From Leishmania donovani (taxonomy: Eukaryota; Euglenozoa; Kinetoplastea; Trypanosomatida; Trypanosomatidae), in contig NC_018254.1 of assembly GCF_000227135.1 (NCBI RefSeq), positions 709,446 to 773,445 of the forward strand: a DNA stretch of 64,000 bases. The letters are read 5' to 3'. Both the position numbers and the translations under genes were made by a program. The notes beneath the pieces are model-generated. The model ran no database searches, was not told the DNA's origin, and saw only the letters and a program-made list of their open reading frames with translations. Below are positions 36,874 through 45,684 of this stretch, piece after piece; the stretch's first letter is position 1; every line of letters starts with the position of its first letter.

Positions 36874-39800
36874 TCACAGCTGCACCCACTTCGGCACCGG
36901 TATCTTGGTCTGGTAGTCGCGCACCGAGTCCTTGACAGCACGCACCTTGCCCGTCTTCTTGTCTGTCTCCCACATGTGCGAGGGCAGCAGGCCAGCGCTG
37001 TTACGGTGCATTGCCACCTCCGGGCGGTTGAATTGCGGCATCGGGTGATGCTGGCGGACCTCCCAGTAGGTGCGAATCTTCTGCGCTTGCTTCCACGGCG
37101 TGACTCCGTCCACGAACTGCAGCATGTCGCGCACCTCGTTCTCGTAGTTGCGCAGGTACCCGTGCGGGCGAGCCTTGTAACGCCACGAGCGGTTAAGGGA
37201 GAAGAAGTAGCTGGCACCGATGTTGTCGGTGCGCATCGTTTCGTGGATGATGGGCTGATCCGCCTCTTGAATGACGATCCATTCCCACGGCGTGTACCGT
37301 GGCAGGTAGCCTTGGCGGACGTAGTCGCGACGGTGCGAGATGGAGAGAGGACGGTGGTTGTCCGCCCGCGATGTGTCGAAGCGGTTCCATTGATCGATCT
37401 CCGTGATCTGCTTCGTTGTGCGGTACCTGGCAGCGGCAGCGTTGTTCGTGAGGCGCCCCTCGTACTTCTCCAGGAAGTGGTCATCCGCGCCGTCAGCACC
37501 CGCACCGACAGACGAACTGGGCGACGCCTTCTCGTTGTTGGGGTCGGCAACGTCGATGTAGCGGCGCAGACCTGCGGGGTTGTACCGGCGAGACTCGTCG
37601 CCGACCGTGCGCTCCGGGCCGTGGTAGCGGCGCTGCCAGATCATAACGTCAGCCAGCGGTACCTCCTGCACAACACCGTCGGCGTAGAAGGCCACCGTCA
37701 CGAGTCGCGGGTCGGGGTTGAAGAAGGGCTGCCGATAATACTGAACAATGCGACCTCGCTGAAAGTCGCCGGTGATGGCGGCCCCGGTCTTGTCCTCTCC
37801 TGCAGCGGCGAGTCGCCGGCGCGCGCGCACCGGCAACCCTGGGCAAAGCCCGTCCGCATGCGTCGCGGGCGACCACCCCTCCTCTTGATCCGCCGTCGCC
37901 TTCTCCCAGATCGCGTCCTGGGTCTCGATGTAGTTGCCGCGGTTGTAGTCGTACTCGCCAATGCCGTAGTTCAAGGCGTGATTGTACTTGGCACTCGCCG
38001 GCACCTCCAGCGGGTACGCGGAAAAGACCTCATCTGTCATCTCCATGGACTCGCCCGACTCGAGCCGGATGGAGAGCGGCGTCACGGTGCGTTTACTGCC
38101 CGGCAAAACAAAGTACGACTGACCATCGAAGCGCACCATCGACGACGACGACGTTGTGCGGCTGCTGCTGCTGCTGCTGCCGCCGCCTGCGGGTTCTTTG
38201 TCGGTCAGCGCAGCCGCCGCGCTCTTCTCAAGCAACTTCGCTGACACGGTGAGCACGGCACCTGTCTCTTGGTGCTGCACGTCCACCACGGGCACCTTAT
38301 AGCCCTGCGCTGCCACCTCGCCGTACTGCTCCTTCTCAGCGATGTAGCGGCGGCCGCGCGTCACCTTTGCCCACTCGCTCAGCTGCGCGTCCGACTCCTG
38401 CTGCACGTACTGCTGGTACATGGCACGTTCGTCGGCGTCAAAATATTTGAGGACCTCCTGCGGCTGGGCGTACTTGATGACCGGCTCCGGCGCCTTGCCA
38501 GCCACCTCTTTCGTGAAGCCGCGGTTCCAGCGGTGCTGGAAGCCTTCAAACAACAGCAGGCGATTCATGTAGCGGCTACTGAGGATGTGCTCGCGTGTGT
38601 CGGCCGTGTTCATCTCATCTGCGGCGTGCTGCAGATGCAGGTTGAGCGCACCGCCCTCCGCGCGCACGACAGACTCAACAATTGTGGGAGAGGGCAGCAC
38701 GTACACACCGAACCAGTTGCGCAGCGTCTCAGCGTCCATCTTAACCTCGTCATCGTTGAGACGCAGCTTGGATGAGTCGAACGGCGTCTTCTCACACAGC
38801 TCGTCCAGGGCGAGTCGCCGCGTCGTCCGCTCAGCCGCCGTTTCGTTCGCGACCGGCTCCAGCCCATGCAGGAGCGCCAGCTCGCGTCGCTGTTGGTGGT
38901 GCGCTCGGTAGCGAGTAAACAGCTCCCACTCGAAGGCCTCAGGACGCTGCTTCAAGAGGGAGAAGCCTTCAATGTCGCGGTACATGCGGAAGAGCCGCTG
39001 AGCGCGAAAGTCAGGGAAGGGCTTGAAGTAGTCCAGCGGACGCTCGCCGCGCGCGTTGCGGTGCGAAAAGACAAACTCGTCGATCGACTGCTGAATGGGG
39101 ACGCCGTAGTGGACCGTGTTGCGCTCTGTCAGATCCTGCTGTCCGTGCGCGACGCGGTCCTCTCGACGCGCCATGTCGAAGCGGTTGGTGAGAAGATGCC
39201 CGACGCCTGTCTCCGTGCTGCGCCGCACGTACGGGTCAACGTGTTCGTCCGTGATCGTCCGGCGATACGCGCCAGAGGCAAAATTGGCCGCGTCAAGCAG
39301 CCGCTCATCGTTCGTGTGCTTCTTGAGCGTTCGCCTGTCCGGCCCACCGTCCTGCACAAGCGCGCCTTGCCGACCGAGACCGAAGCGCTGCTTGCGAGCC
39401 TGCTCCTTTGCATCTTGCATACTCCGGCGGCGTGCGTGTAGGCTATTGATGACGTCGCCCGTCAGCGCTTCGCCGAGCTTCGGCTCCTCGGAGGTGGTGT
39501 TCTGCGCGTAGGTCTGCCAGGCCTGAGCCTCCGTGTCGGGCAGCGCCGCCGTGCCGCCCCGCATGTTCTTCATCGCCTCCTCCATGGACGAAGGCGGGAT
39601 GACAGGTGGCAGCTGCTGCGCACCGTGCGAGCGTCCTTCGCGCTGCGCCGCGAAGCGATCCATGTCGTAGCCCTGGAAGGGAACGCGCGATGTGCGTTGC
39701 ATGACCTTGAAGTCGAAGCGCTCCTTTGCGCGCAGGCCGTGGGCGATGCGCAGCTCCTCATCCATGCCGTCATCCATGGCGGCGGCATAGTCTTCTGCCA

Positions 39801-40695
39801 GCGCGTCGACAAGTTCGCCTCCACTGAGGCCGGTGGCAGCGGTGTACGACACACCAGGAGCGGCGGAGGAGGATGACGACGTGGCGGCGGCACGGTAACG
39901 ATCCAGCATCGCCTGCTGATACACCTTCTCGTCACTCTGTGGCCCACTCGTCCGCAGCTGGTCCATGGCCGCGAGTGAGGCGTTGCCCAGAAACGCGCTG
40001 CGGTGGCGATCAGCGGGCATGTGACGCTGCGTGAACGTTTCACGCTCTGCGTCGCTGCTCAGTTGTCGCGCCGTCGCACGGGCGGCTTGCGACGTGAAAG
40101 CCGTAGATGCCACATCGTGCTCCAGCCAGTTGCGGCGCGCCGCTGCCGCCGCATACGAGTCGTGGGCGCTTCCGCTACCCTGCATATGGGGATAGGCAAT
40201 ACTCCCGCCGTGCACAAAGTCGCGCGGTGCGTACTGCGGCGCATAGCCGGTTGCCGGGTCGCGGTAGTAGTCCTTGTGCGCTAGCCCACCGAGGGGATCG
40301 ACAGGGCTCATCAGCTCCCGCTGCAGCCGCGATGCCCAGTCGGACATGGGCAACTCAACATCAGCACCGAACGAGGAGGTGTGAGGTGGTGGCGGCACTG
40401 AACTACCCGAAGAGCTCATGGTGTGTGAGGCACCAGCTGCACCGCGCCTGCTACCGCCTCTGTCACGAGCGGCAACCGTCGACGGGGTGGGAAAGGAGGA
40501 GGTGGGGTCAGCATTATCACGAATGAAGGTGTGAAGGCCACGTCCAGCCCCGCTTCCACCGCCACCACCCTGGTTGCTGCTCTGCGCGCGGCACGACGCC
40601 CTCTGAACCGGATAAAATGAGAGAGCCGTAAGCGATCCGGCGGCCACCGCAGCGCCGAGGACCCCACCGGTGGCGCCGCAGCGACGACGCATCAT
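36874..40695 (-). CDS. Large hypothetical protein, probably mitochondrial
   Basis: 1273 aa from the ATG at 40695 (MMRRRCGATGG). The frame is open to 40959, but a pyrimidine tract and AG at 40817-40856 fall in that extension, and 40695 is the first ATG after it. The N-terminus has three Arg, then a small hydrophobic stretch (VLGAAVAAGSLTALSFY) and no acids for ~40 residues, consistent with mitochondrial import. The body is hydrophilic, rich in Arg, Tyr, Gln and Asp, with ordered-looking blocks such as YFKPFPDFRAQRLFRMYRDI, WELFTRYRAHHQQRRELALL and the C-terminus KIPVPKWVQL. A Ser run encoded by (GCT)n at ~38161-38181 interrupts it. I recognise no enzyme motif. The style resembles kinetoplastid mitoribosome or assembly proteins; this is inference. 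Located upstream of MRE11 in the same unit. Confidence 0.82.
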   Translation of the reverse strand: MMRRRCGATGGVLGAAVAAGSLTALSFYPVQRASCRAQSSNQGGGGGSGAGRGLHTFIRDNADPTSSFPTPSTVAARDRGGSRRGAAGASHTMSSSGSSVPPPPHTSSFGADVELPMSDWASRLQRELMSPVDPLGGLAHKDYYRDPATGYAPQYAPRDFVHGGSIAYPHMQGSGSAHDSYAAAAARRNWLEHDVASTAFTSQAARATARQLSSDAERETFTQRHMPADRHRSAFLGNASLAAMDQLRTSGPQSDEKVYQQAMLDRYRAAATSSSSSAAPGVSYTAATGLSGGELVDALAEDYAAAMDDGMDEELRIAHGLRAKERFDFKVMQRTSRVPFQGYDMDRFAAQREGRSHGAQQLPPVIPPSSMEEAMKNMRGGTAALPDTEAQAWQTYAQNTTSEEPKLGEALTGDVINSLHARRRSMQDAKEQARKQRFGLGRQGALVQDGGPDRRTLKKHTNDERLLDAANFASGAYRRTITDEHVDPYVRRSTETGVGHLLTNRFDMARREDRVAHGQQDLTERNTVHYGVPIQQSIDEFVFSHRNARGERPLDYFKPFPDFRAQRLFRMYRDIEGFSLLKQRPEAFEWELFTRYRAHHQQRRELALLHGLEPVANETAAERTTRRLALDELCEKTPFDSSKLRLNDDEVKMDAETLRNWFGVYVLPSPTIVESVVRAEGGALNLHLQHAADEMNTADTREHILSSRYMNRLLLFEGFQHRWNRGFTKEVAGKAPEPVIKYAQPQEVLKYFDADERAMYQQYVQQESDAQLSEWAKVTRGRRYIAEKEQYGEVAAQGYKVPVVDVQHQETGAVLTVSAKLLEKSAAAALTDKEPAGGGSSSSSSRTTSSSSMVRFDGQSYFVLPGSKRTVTPLSIRLESGESMEMTDEVFSAYPLEVPASAKYNHALNYGIGEYDYNRGNYIETQDAIWEKATADQEEGWSPATHADGLCPGLPVRARRRLAAAGEDKTGAAITGDFQRGRIVQYYRQPFFNPDPRLVTVAFYADGVVQEVPLADVMIWQRRYHGPERTVGDESRRYNPAGLRRYIDVADPNNEKASPSSSVGAGADGADDHFLEKYEGRLTNNAAAARYRTTKQITEIDQWNRFDTSRADNHRPLSISHRRDYVRQGYLPRYTPWEWIVIQEADQPIIHETMRTDNIGASYFFSLNRSWRYKARPHGYLRNYENEVRDMLQFVDGVTPWKQAQKIRTYWEVRQHHPMPQFNRPEVAMHRNSAGLLPSHMWETDKKTGKVRAVKDSVRDYQTKIPVPKWVQL

Positions 40696-40816
40696 GGTAA
40701 AAAGGACTTGCTGCGCCGCTGTTGTGGCTTGCGGACACAAGCGCAAGCCGCTAATAGTAATGCGGTACTCCTGGTTACTAAGAGAGACGGACAGAGATGC
40801 GCGCGCACAAACGCAC

Positions 40817-40856
40817 CTAAAGACGCGAAAGAGAGGAGAAGTGAAGGAAAGGAACA
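40817..40856 (-). promoter_or_regulatory. Candidate trans-splice acceptor of the 1273-aa gene
   Basis: A minus-strand pyrimidine tract (complement of 40825-40854) is followed by an AG at 40818-40817. No ATG occurs before 40695, which fixes the likely start and excludes the upstream open frame. Confidence 0.55.
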
Positions 40857-42143
40857 TGTGCGCCTGCGCATCATTTCTTGTTTTCCTTCCGCATGGGCAG
40901 GGGGAGCATGTGTGGGGGGCCGTGTGTATCAAACAAAACGAGCGCACACGCGCACACACAGATATGCATTAGCGTCATGAAGGCCACCGCAACACCTTGA
41001 TTGCATGAGTGGTGAAGTGGTGCCGAGAGAGAGCATGAAAACAAAAGAGGTGCTGCAGGAGGGGCAGAAGACGTTCACCCGTCCCGTGCCGCTCAATCAG
41101 CCCTCACGCATCCCACTCCCCCGCTCTTTTCCGCGGACTCTCATTCGACGCTGTCGTTCGGCGTGGTGGAGCACGTCCAGGTTTGCACCGTCTAAACGGA
41201 GAGTAGACAACGAAAATTTTCGTAAAGGCATCCGCAGGGAAAGAGAACGAGTGCGGGCGTGTGTGTGTGTGTGTGTGTCTGTGCGGGAGGGGGAGGGGGA
41301 GGAGCATCACGCGTTCATTGAGCAAAGAAATCGAGAGATCCACGACGAGCGTAGATGGTGGAGATGAAGCGGTGTCTCGGAGCCTCAGAAAACGAACCAT
41401 GAGACTTTCTTCTGTGCTCTTGCGGGTGATAAGTTGAACAGGGCGGCTCGTGGCGCACACGCATAGAACGGTCAATCATGCAGAGCAACCATGTCCACGT
41501 ACTCTGTCAAGCGGGCAGACAGACAGGCCAGAAGGCAAGGACGCAGAGAAACAGCGCCTCGGAAACAGCAAGACGAGGAGGCTCCGAATAAGAACGATAA
41601 GCGGATGTGCCGTTGCGAAGAAGCGAAGTGGGAGACACGCTACACACACGAGCATAGTCAGTAGCAAATTCAGATACGCAGCGACACAGCAGCATATATA
41701 ATCAGAGGGTAACAACACTCAGAAACACAATCATCGCTTCCCGACTCTGTGTCTCCTCTCCTCCCCTCTCACGTTTCAGTCCACTCGATCCGCGTCATCC
41801 ACCCCTCCCCCATGAACACCGCTGGCAGCGACAGCAACAAGAGGACAGTCGAAGATAAAAAAAATACTTTTTTTTTAAGGGAGAAGCACACGCATCCGCC
41901 AGGCATATAAGCCTCAGACTCGGTCAACACCACCCAGAAAGCAGCGTACACACAGGTGTGATGTGCCCACAAACCGGTCAACAGCAAGGGAAGCACCTGT
42001 GAAAGCGAGCCGAGCACTCATCGCCACTGCATCACGCCACACACACACACACACGCACAGCAAGAAAAAGGGGAAGAGGAAGAGAGAAACAAAACAAGCG
42101 AGGAGGAGGAGGTGGTGGCGGTAACGCATACAGTACGTGTGTT

Positions 42144-42162
42144 TGTGTGTGTGTGTGTGTGT
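42144..42162. repeat. (TG)n microsatellite
   Basis: A TG run in the TVP23 3' flank; a reciprocal CA run lies ~90 nt away at 42037-42054, so the two could pair as a long stem. Confidence 0.85.
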
Positions 42163-42460
42163 TCCATGGTGTGTGTGGGTGATCGGCACAGCGAGAGAGA
42201 GATGGTCGGCTGCAAAGGAAAGAACGTAGATGGGAGAGGCGCGCGCGAGGGAGGGCGAGAGAGAGCGAGCGCGAGAGGGAAGCTCAAATAATAATAATAA
42301 AGGGTGTACTCCACGAAACTGCCGTTCTCCTTCATCCTCTCTTCGCGTGAGCGGGTGCGCATGTGTCCGGTGGATGCGCGTTTTTCGCCCTTCATGCAGC
42401 GGCCCCCCACCACTGCGGCTGTTGTGCCCCTACAGCCGCTTCCGACGCGTCATAGTTTCT

Positions 42461-43198
42461 CTACCGGTTCGCGCTGCCGCCGCCGTGGGCGGTGTTGGTG
42501 TTGGTGCCGCCACCGCCGCCCATGAAAAAGGACGCAACATGCCCGGCCGCCTGTGGCCGCGCCGCTGCCTGGGAAAGCATGAAGGATGTGACCTTCTGCT
42601 GTGCATCGCGGCGGCACTTGAAGTAGCCAAGGAAGTTCGCGCCGGAGAGCAGTACTCCAGCGAGGGTGATAGGCAAGTACTTGAAGGACAGGAAGTTCAG
42701 GAAGAGGAGCACCACCCAGGTCACACAGTTCGCGCCAGTGGTGACCCAGAAGAACCAGTTGTCGTACGCGTTCACGCGCTGGTCCGCCTCGGGGCTGCTC
42801 TCGAATACCCACTGAGTCGTCCCATCCTCTTGTACCTCGTTCCACCACCGCATGGATACGAGGATGCGGCCCGTCACGTTCTTGGTCGTCCAGAAGTCGG
42901 CGGTGAGGAGTAAGATCGTGATGACGAGGATCAACACATACTTGAGGCCGAAGACGCCGCCTAGCAAGAAGACCAGAATCGCGGCTAACTTGAAGCAGAC
43001 GTGGAAGAAGGCCGCAATGGGGTGCACGCCCTTGTAGCCGCCATGGTCCGTCGTATTGACCGGGATCGTCTGCCCATCCGATCCCCCAGCTGGTGTTGTC
43101 GTGTAGTTCGAGTTTCTCTCCGCCACCAAGTCAGCGCCTCCTTGCGCCCCGGCCGAGTCGCTGCTAAAGTAAAAGTTTGGCTTGGTGTCTTGGTTCAT
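42461..43198 (-). CDS. TVP23: TVP23-family Golgi membrane protein
   Basis: 245 aa. After a hydrophilic ~55-residue N-terminus the protein has HPIAAFFHVCFKLAA (59-73), DFWTTKNVTGR (101-111), LVSMRWWNEV (113-122) and WVFES (130-134). These are the signature blocks of the TVP23/DUF846 family. Hydrophobic segments lie at ~66-83, 85-100, 148-170 and 172-192, giving the family's four-span topology. The Gly/Asn-rich C-terminus is a lineage extension. Yeast Tvp23 sits in late Golgi vesicles and helps retrograde and endosome-Golgi traffic; the same location is expected here by family. The start is well supported: a textbook acceptor at 43289-43290 leaves a 90-nt 5' UTR with no earlier ATG. Confidence 0.93.
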   Translation of the reverse strand: MNQDTKPNFYFSSDSAGAQGGADLVAERNSNYTTTPAGGSDGQTIPVNTTDHGGYKGVHPIAAFFHVCFKLAAILVFLLGGVFGLKYVLILVITILLLTADFWTTKNVTGRILVSMRWWNEVQEDGTTQWVFESSPEADQRVNAYDNWFFWVTTGANCVTWVVLLFLNFLSFKYLPITLAGVLLSGANFLGYFKCRRDAQQKVTSFMLSQAAARPQAAGHVASFFMGGGGGTNTNTAHGGGSANR

Positions 43199-43288
43199 TG
43201 CGGCTGCTGCTACTCTTTCTGCGCGACGGGGAGAACGTTAAGGGCAAGCGCCTATGAGCCAGCAAGTGTCTGTGGGTGCGTACGCTTT

Positions 43289-43350
43289 CTGGAGAGATGG
43301 GGGAGGGAGGGAGGGGGGAGGCAGGGAGGCGAGGAAGCAAACGAGAAGGA
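43289..43350 (-). promoter_or_regulatory. Candidate trans-splice acceptor of the TVP23 gene
   Basis: On the minus strand a ~55-nt CT-rich tract (complement of ~43295-43350) runs directly into CCAG, the AG being 43290-43289. The CDS ATG is the first ATG downstream. Confidence 0.65.
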
Positions 43351-43818
43351 GACGCGGGCAGGTGGCTACAGCGGCAGCGCCGAAAACAGAAGGACAATGC
43401 GCTAGGGGTGAAAGCAGCGAGCTTCATGCGGAGAGAACCAGAACGGCTCAAGCGAAGGCACGTCAGTGCACATGGCACACACACAACAACAAGGAAGCGA
43501 AGACGATGTGCACAAGAAGAGGGCGAAGTGGAGTCAAGGGAGGGAGCGAGTTAGTTGCTTTGGGGGAAGGGGGAGGGCAACGTGCACATCCTCCGTGGCC
43601 CTCTCCTGAGTCGCTCATTCCTTGTTCCGCTTATCCATGCTCCGCGGTTGTGGAGGCGGCCTCGTAGCGACGGTATGACGGCATGAACCCTCGCCCGTCC
43701 CTCTCTCCTACAGCTCGCCTTGCCTTTCCTGTCCTCTGTCTTCTTTGGTTGTTGTTCGATCTCCTCTCACCTTCATTCGGGATGCGAGGATCCGCCTGCA
43801 CGTGTCCGTGTCTCGCCC

Positions 43819-43827
43819 TATATATAC

Positions 43828-43869
<42 letters not shown>

Positions 43870-43875
43870 GTATAT
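43819..43875. repeat. 57-nt AT-alternating palindromic repeat
   Basis: A core of (TA)n is flanked by interrupted arms (TACATATACATA on the left, TATGTATATGTA on the right) that are mutually complementary. The whole stretch can fold into one stem. It lies about 430-480 nt past the CX9C gene stop. Confidence 0.93.
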
Positions 43876-44302
43876 GCGCGTGTGTGTGTAGAGGTGAGCA
43901 TGTAATGCGCCCTGCGTGCCATAGGGGAATGGGAGAAGGCACATCGCTTTAGTTACAACGGAGAGCGAGAGAGACAGAGAAAGAGAGTCGTCTGCAGGTG
44001 GGACGAACGCGGGCACATCATCGACGGCAAACAACAAGGAGCGTAACAAACACGCGTGCACACACACGCACACACACGCACAGCCCCGCCCCACGGCAGG
44101 CACAACGATGACAATGACGAGCAAGACAAGAGCAACAACGTCATGGCGCAAACTCACGCATGTGGTGAACCCCTGGGAGGCGCGGTGCACGGGGAGAGAA
44201 GAGAGCGTGTCGCGGATGGGGCGAAGCATCTTCAGGCAGCGTGTCATCTGCCGCACCTCCCTCTGCCTGCCATGTCAGGCTGGACGAACGCGCATTGTCC
44301 AG

Positions 44303-44725
44303 TTACTCCGCCAAGCGCGGCGCCGCGGCACCGCTCTGGCGCTCCTTCTGCCGCTGCACGAGGTAGACCATACCGCAGTACACCGTCTCTAGCGCCTCGG
44401 CCTCGCAGTCGCGCCCCTTCGCGCGCTGGCAGCGCTGCAGCGCTCGCTGCTCATTCTTGCACGTCGGCGCCATCGCGGCTGCGCGGAAGATCGCCGTTTG
44501 TTTCTTGTCGTCTTCCAGGCACTTCCGCGCCATCTCCTGATACGGCTTGCACCGCCTGATCCCTCGCCGCTGGAGACTCTGATCCACGTAGCTGCCATCG
44601 ATGTGCTGCGGCACAAAGTTCTGAACGCATGCGTCGAGATCGCTGGCCTCTTGCGAGCAGAAGCGGTCCGTCATCAGCTTCGTCAAGAGAATCTGAAGAT
44701 TCTCATTGGTGACCGGCTCCGCCAT
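44303..44725 (-). CDS. Small protein with four CX9C motifs (double CHCH domain), likely mitochondrial intermembrane space
   Basis: 140 aa. Eight cysteines are arranged as four exact CX9C motifs: C23-C33, C59-C69, C89-C99 and C107-C117. Two adjacent CX9C hairpins make one CHCH domain, so this looks like two CHCH domains in tandem. Such proteins are oxidised and trapped in the mitochondrial intermembrane space by the MIA pathway and lack a cleavable presequence, as here. NDUFA8 of complex I is the best-known four-CX9C protein, and a complex I role in this organism is possible. Length and motif count fit, but I cannot align the rest. A respiratory-chain assembly factor is the alternative. The C-terminus is a Lys/Arg/Gln helix and a short Ala-rich tail. 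The ATG at 44725 is ~33 nt below a candidate acceptor at 44758-44759. Confidence 0.88.
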   Translation of the reverse strand: MAEPVTNENLQILLTKLMTDRFCSQEASDLDACVQNFVPQHIDGSYVDQSLQRRGIRRCKPYQEMARKCLEDDKKQTAIFRAAAMAPTCKNEQRALQRCQRAKGRDCEAEALETVYCGMVYLVQRQKERQSGAAAPRLAE

Positions 44726-45684
44726 GGTGTGAGCGGGCGAGAAGGTGGGGAGGGGTGCTGGGGGAGCAGAGGGCGCGAGGACACGTGGGAAGGAATCGAT
44801 GACAGCCTTGTCGCTCTTTGCCGACTCGAATCCTAAGCGCTCTCACGTAACGAGTGCCCGAACTATATCGTTGTGGGTCGATGTGAAGGAGGGGAGGATG
44901 GGTCAACTCAATCGTGCCTTGCCGCAGCGGCGTCGATGGCGATGACGGCGGCGATGGTGGGGCGTCACTTTCACGCGAGGTCACGGCACGAGCAAAACAC
45001 AAACGACAAGTGAAAGAGATGAAGGGAGGAGAAAGAGGGGCAAGAGGATGTGAAGTGCGACGACGCGGCAGGCAGGGGGGAGGTGCAGTGGCTGCTGTGG
45101 ATGCGTGCGGTTGAACACCAACAGTGCACCCAAACTAAGGGAACGCCATGGTGGGGTGAAGAAGGGGGAGGGGCGCTGGCGTACATGCGGTCAACACATA
45201 AGCACGCATAGATACTGGATGAAGAGAAGGTGGAAGAGTGGTTGCGTCAGGACTTGCGCAGCCTCTGTATCCTCACGAGAGAAACAGAGCAGCAGCAGCG
45301 CGCCATACGCAAGCAAGCATGAATAATATATAAGGTGAAACGCATGTGAGCGCGGAGCGGTGATGGTTGGAGTGCGACGTGAAAGGTACGAGAAGCGAAG
45401 ACTGGGAGGCGGGAGGGACGACAAAGATACGGGAGAAGGGGGAGGGGGGCAACAGATGGAAGGGGCAAGGGAAGAGGTGCCAGCGGAGAGGTGCCAGCGG
45501 AGAGGCTACTCGAATCGCGCGATGGCCGGCGGCCGTCCCTTTCCGTTTCGCTTCGCCCCATTCCGTGTCTCCTCTTCTTGTTCCGCAAGTCGCCATCGGC
45601 GCGTTCTCGCACCGCCCGCCGCCCATCAGAAGAGCGAGAGAGTGTCATCTCCCGGCCCCCTCACCAAGATTGCCCGTGCTCCCG
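44726..45684. other. Intergenic region between the 1276-aa gene and the CX9C gene
   Basis: About 1 kb, no credible ORF. A 14-bp unit (GAGGTGCCAGCGGA) is repeated in tandem at 45474-45501. Candidate acceptor for the CX9C gene: minus-strand pyrimidine run ending at the AG 44759-44758. Confidence 0.5.
45474..45501. repeat. Tandem 14-bp duplication
   Basis: Two exact copies of GAGGTGCCAGCGGA, followed by a partial third (GAGG). Confidence 0.85.

Larger units (their letters stand above)
40696..42460. other. Intergenic region between the TVP23 gene and the 1273-aa gene
   Basis: 1.8 kb without a credible gene. It contains (TG)n at 41259-41278 and 42144-42162, (CA)n at 42037-42054 and an (AAT)n stretch at about 42286-42300, plus purine/pyrimidine tracts. 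Confidence 0.5.
43199..44302. other. Intergenic region between the CX9C gene and the TVP23 gene
   Basis: 1.1 kb, no gene seen. It holds the TVP23 splice signal and the long AT-alternating palindrome at 43819-43875. Confidence 0.55.

Noticed and set aside
36850..38244. Plus-strand ORF of 464 codons opposite the 1273-aa gene
   Set aside because: It is the mirror of a GC-rich coding frame. Composition is Val/Leu/Arg/His-skewed, there is no domain, and it opposes the transcription unit.
40696..40959. N-terminal extension of the 1273-aa protein
   Set aside because: It contains a splice-acceptor-like pyrimidine tract and AG, and 40695 is the first ATG after them.
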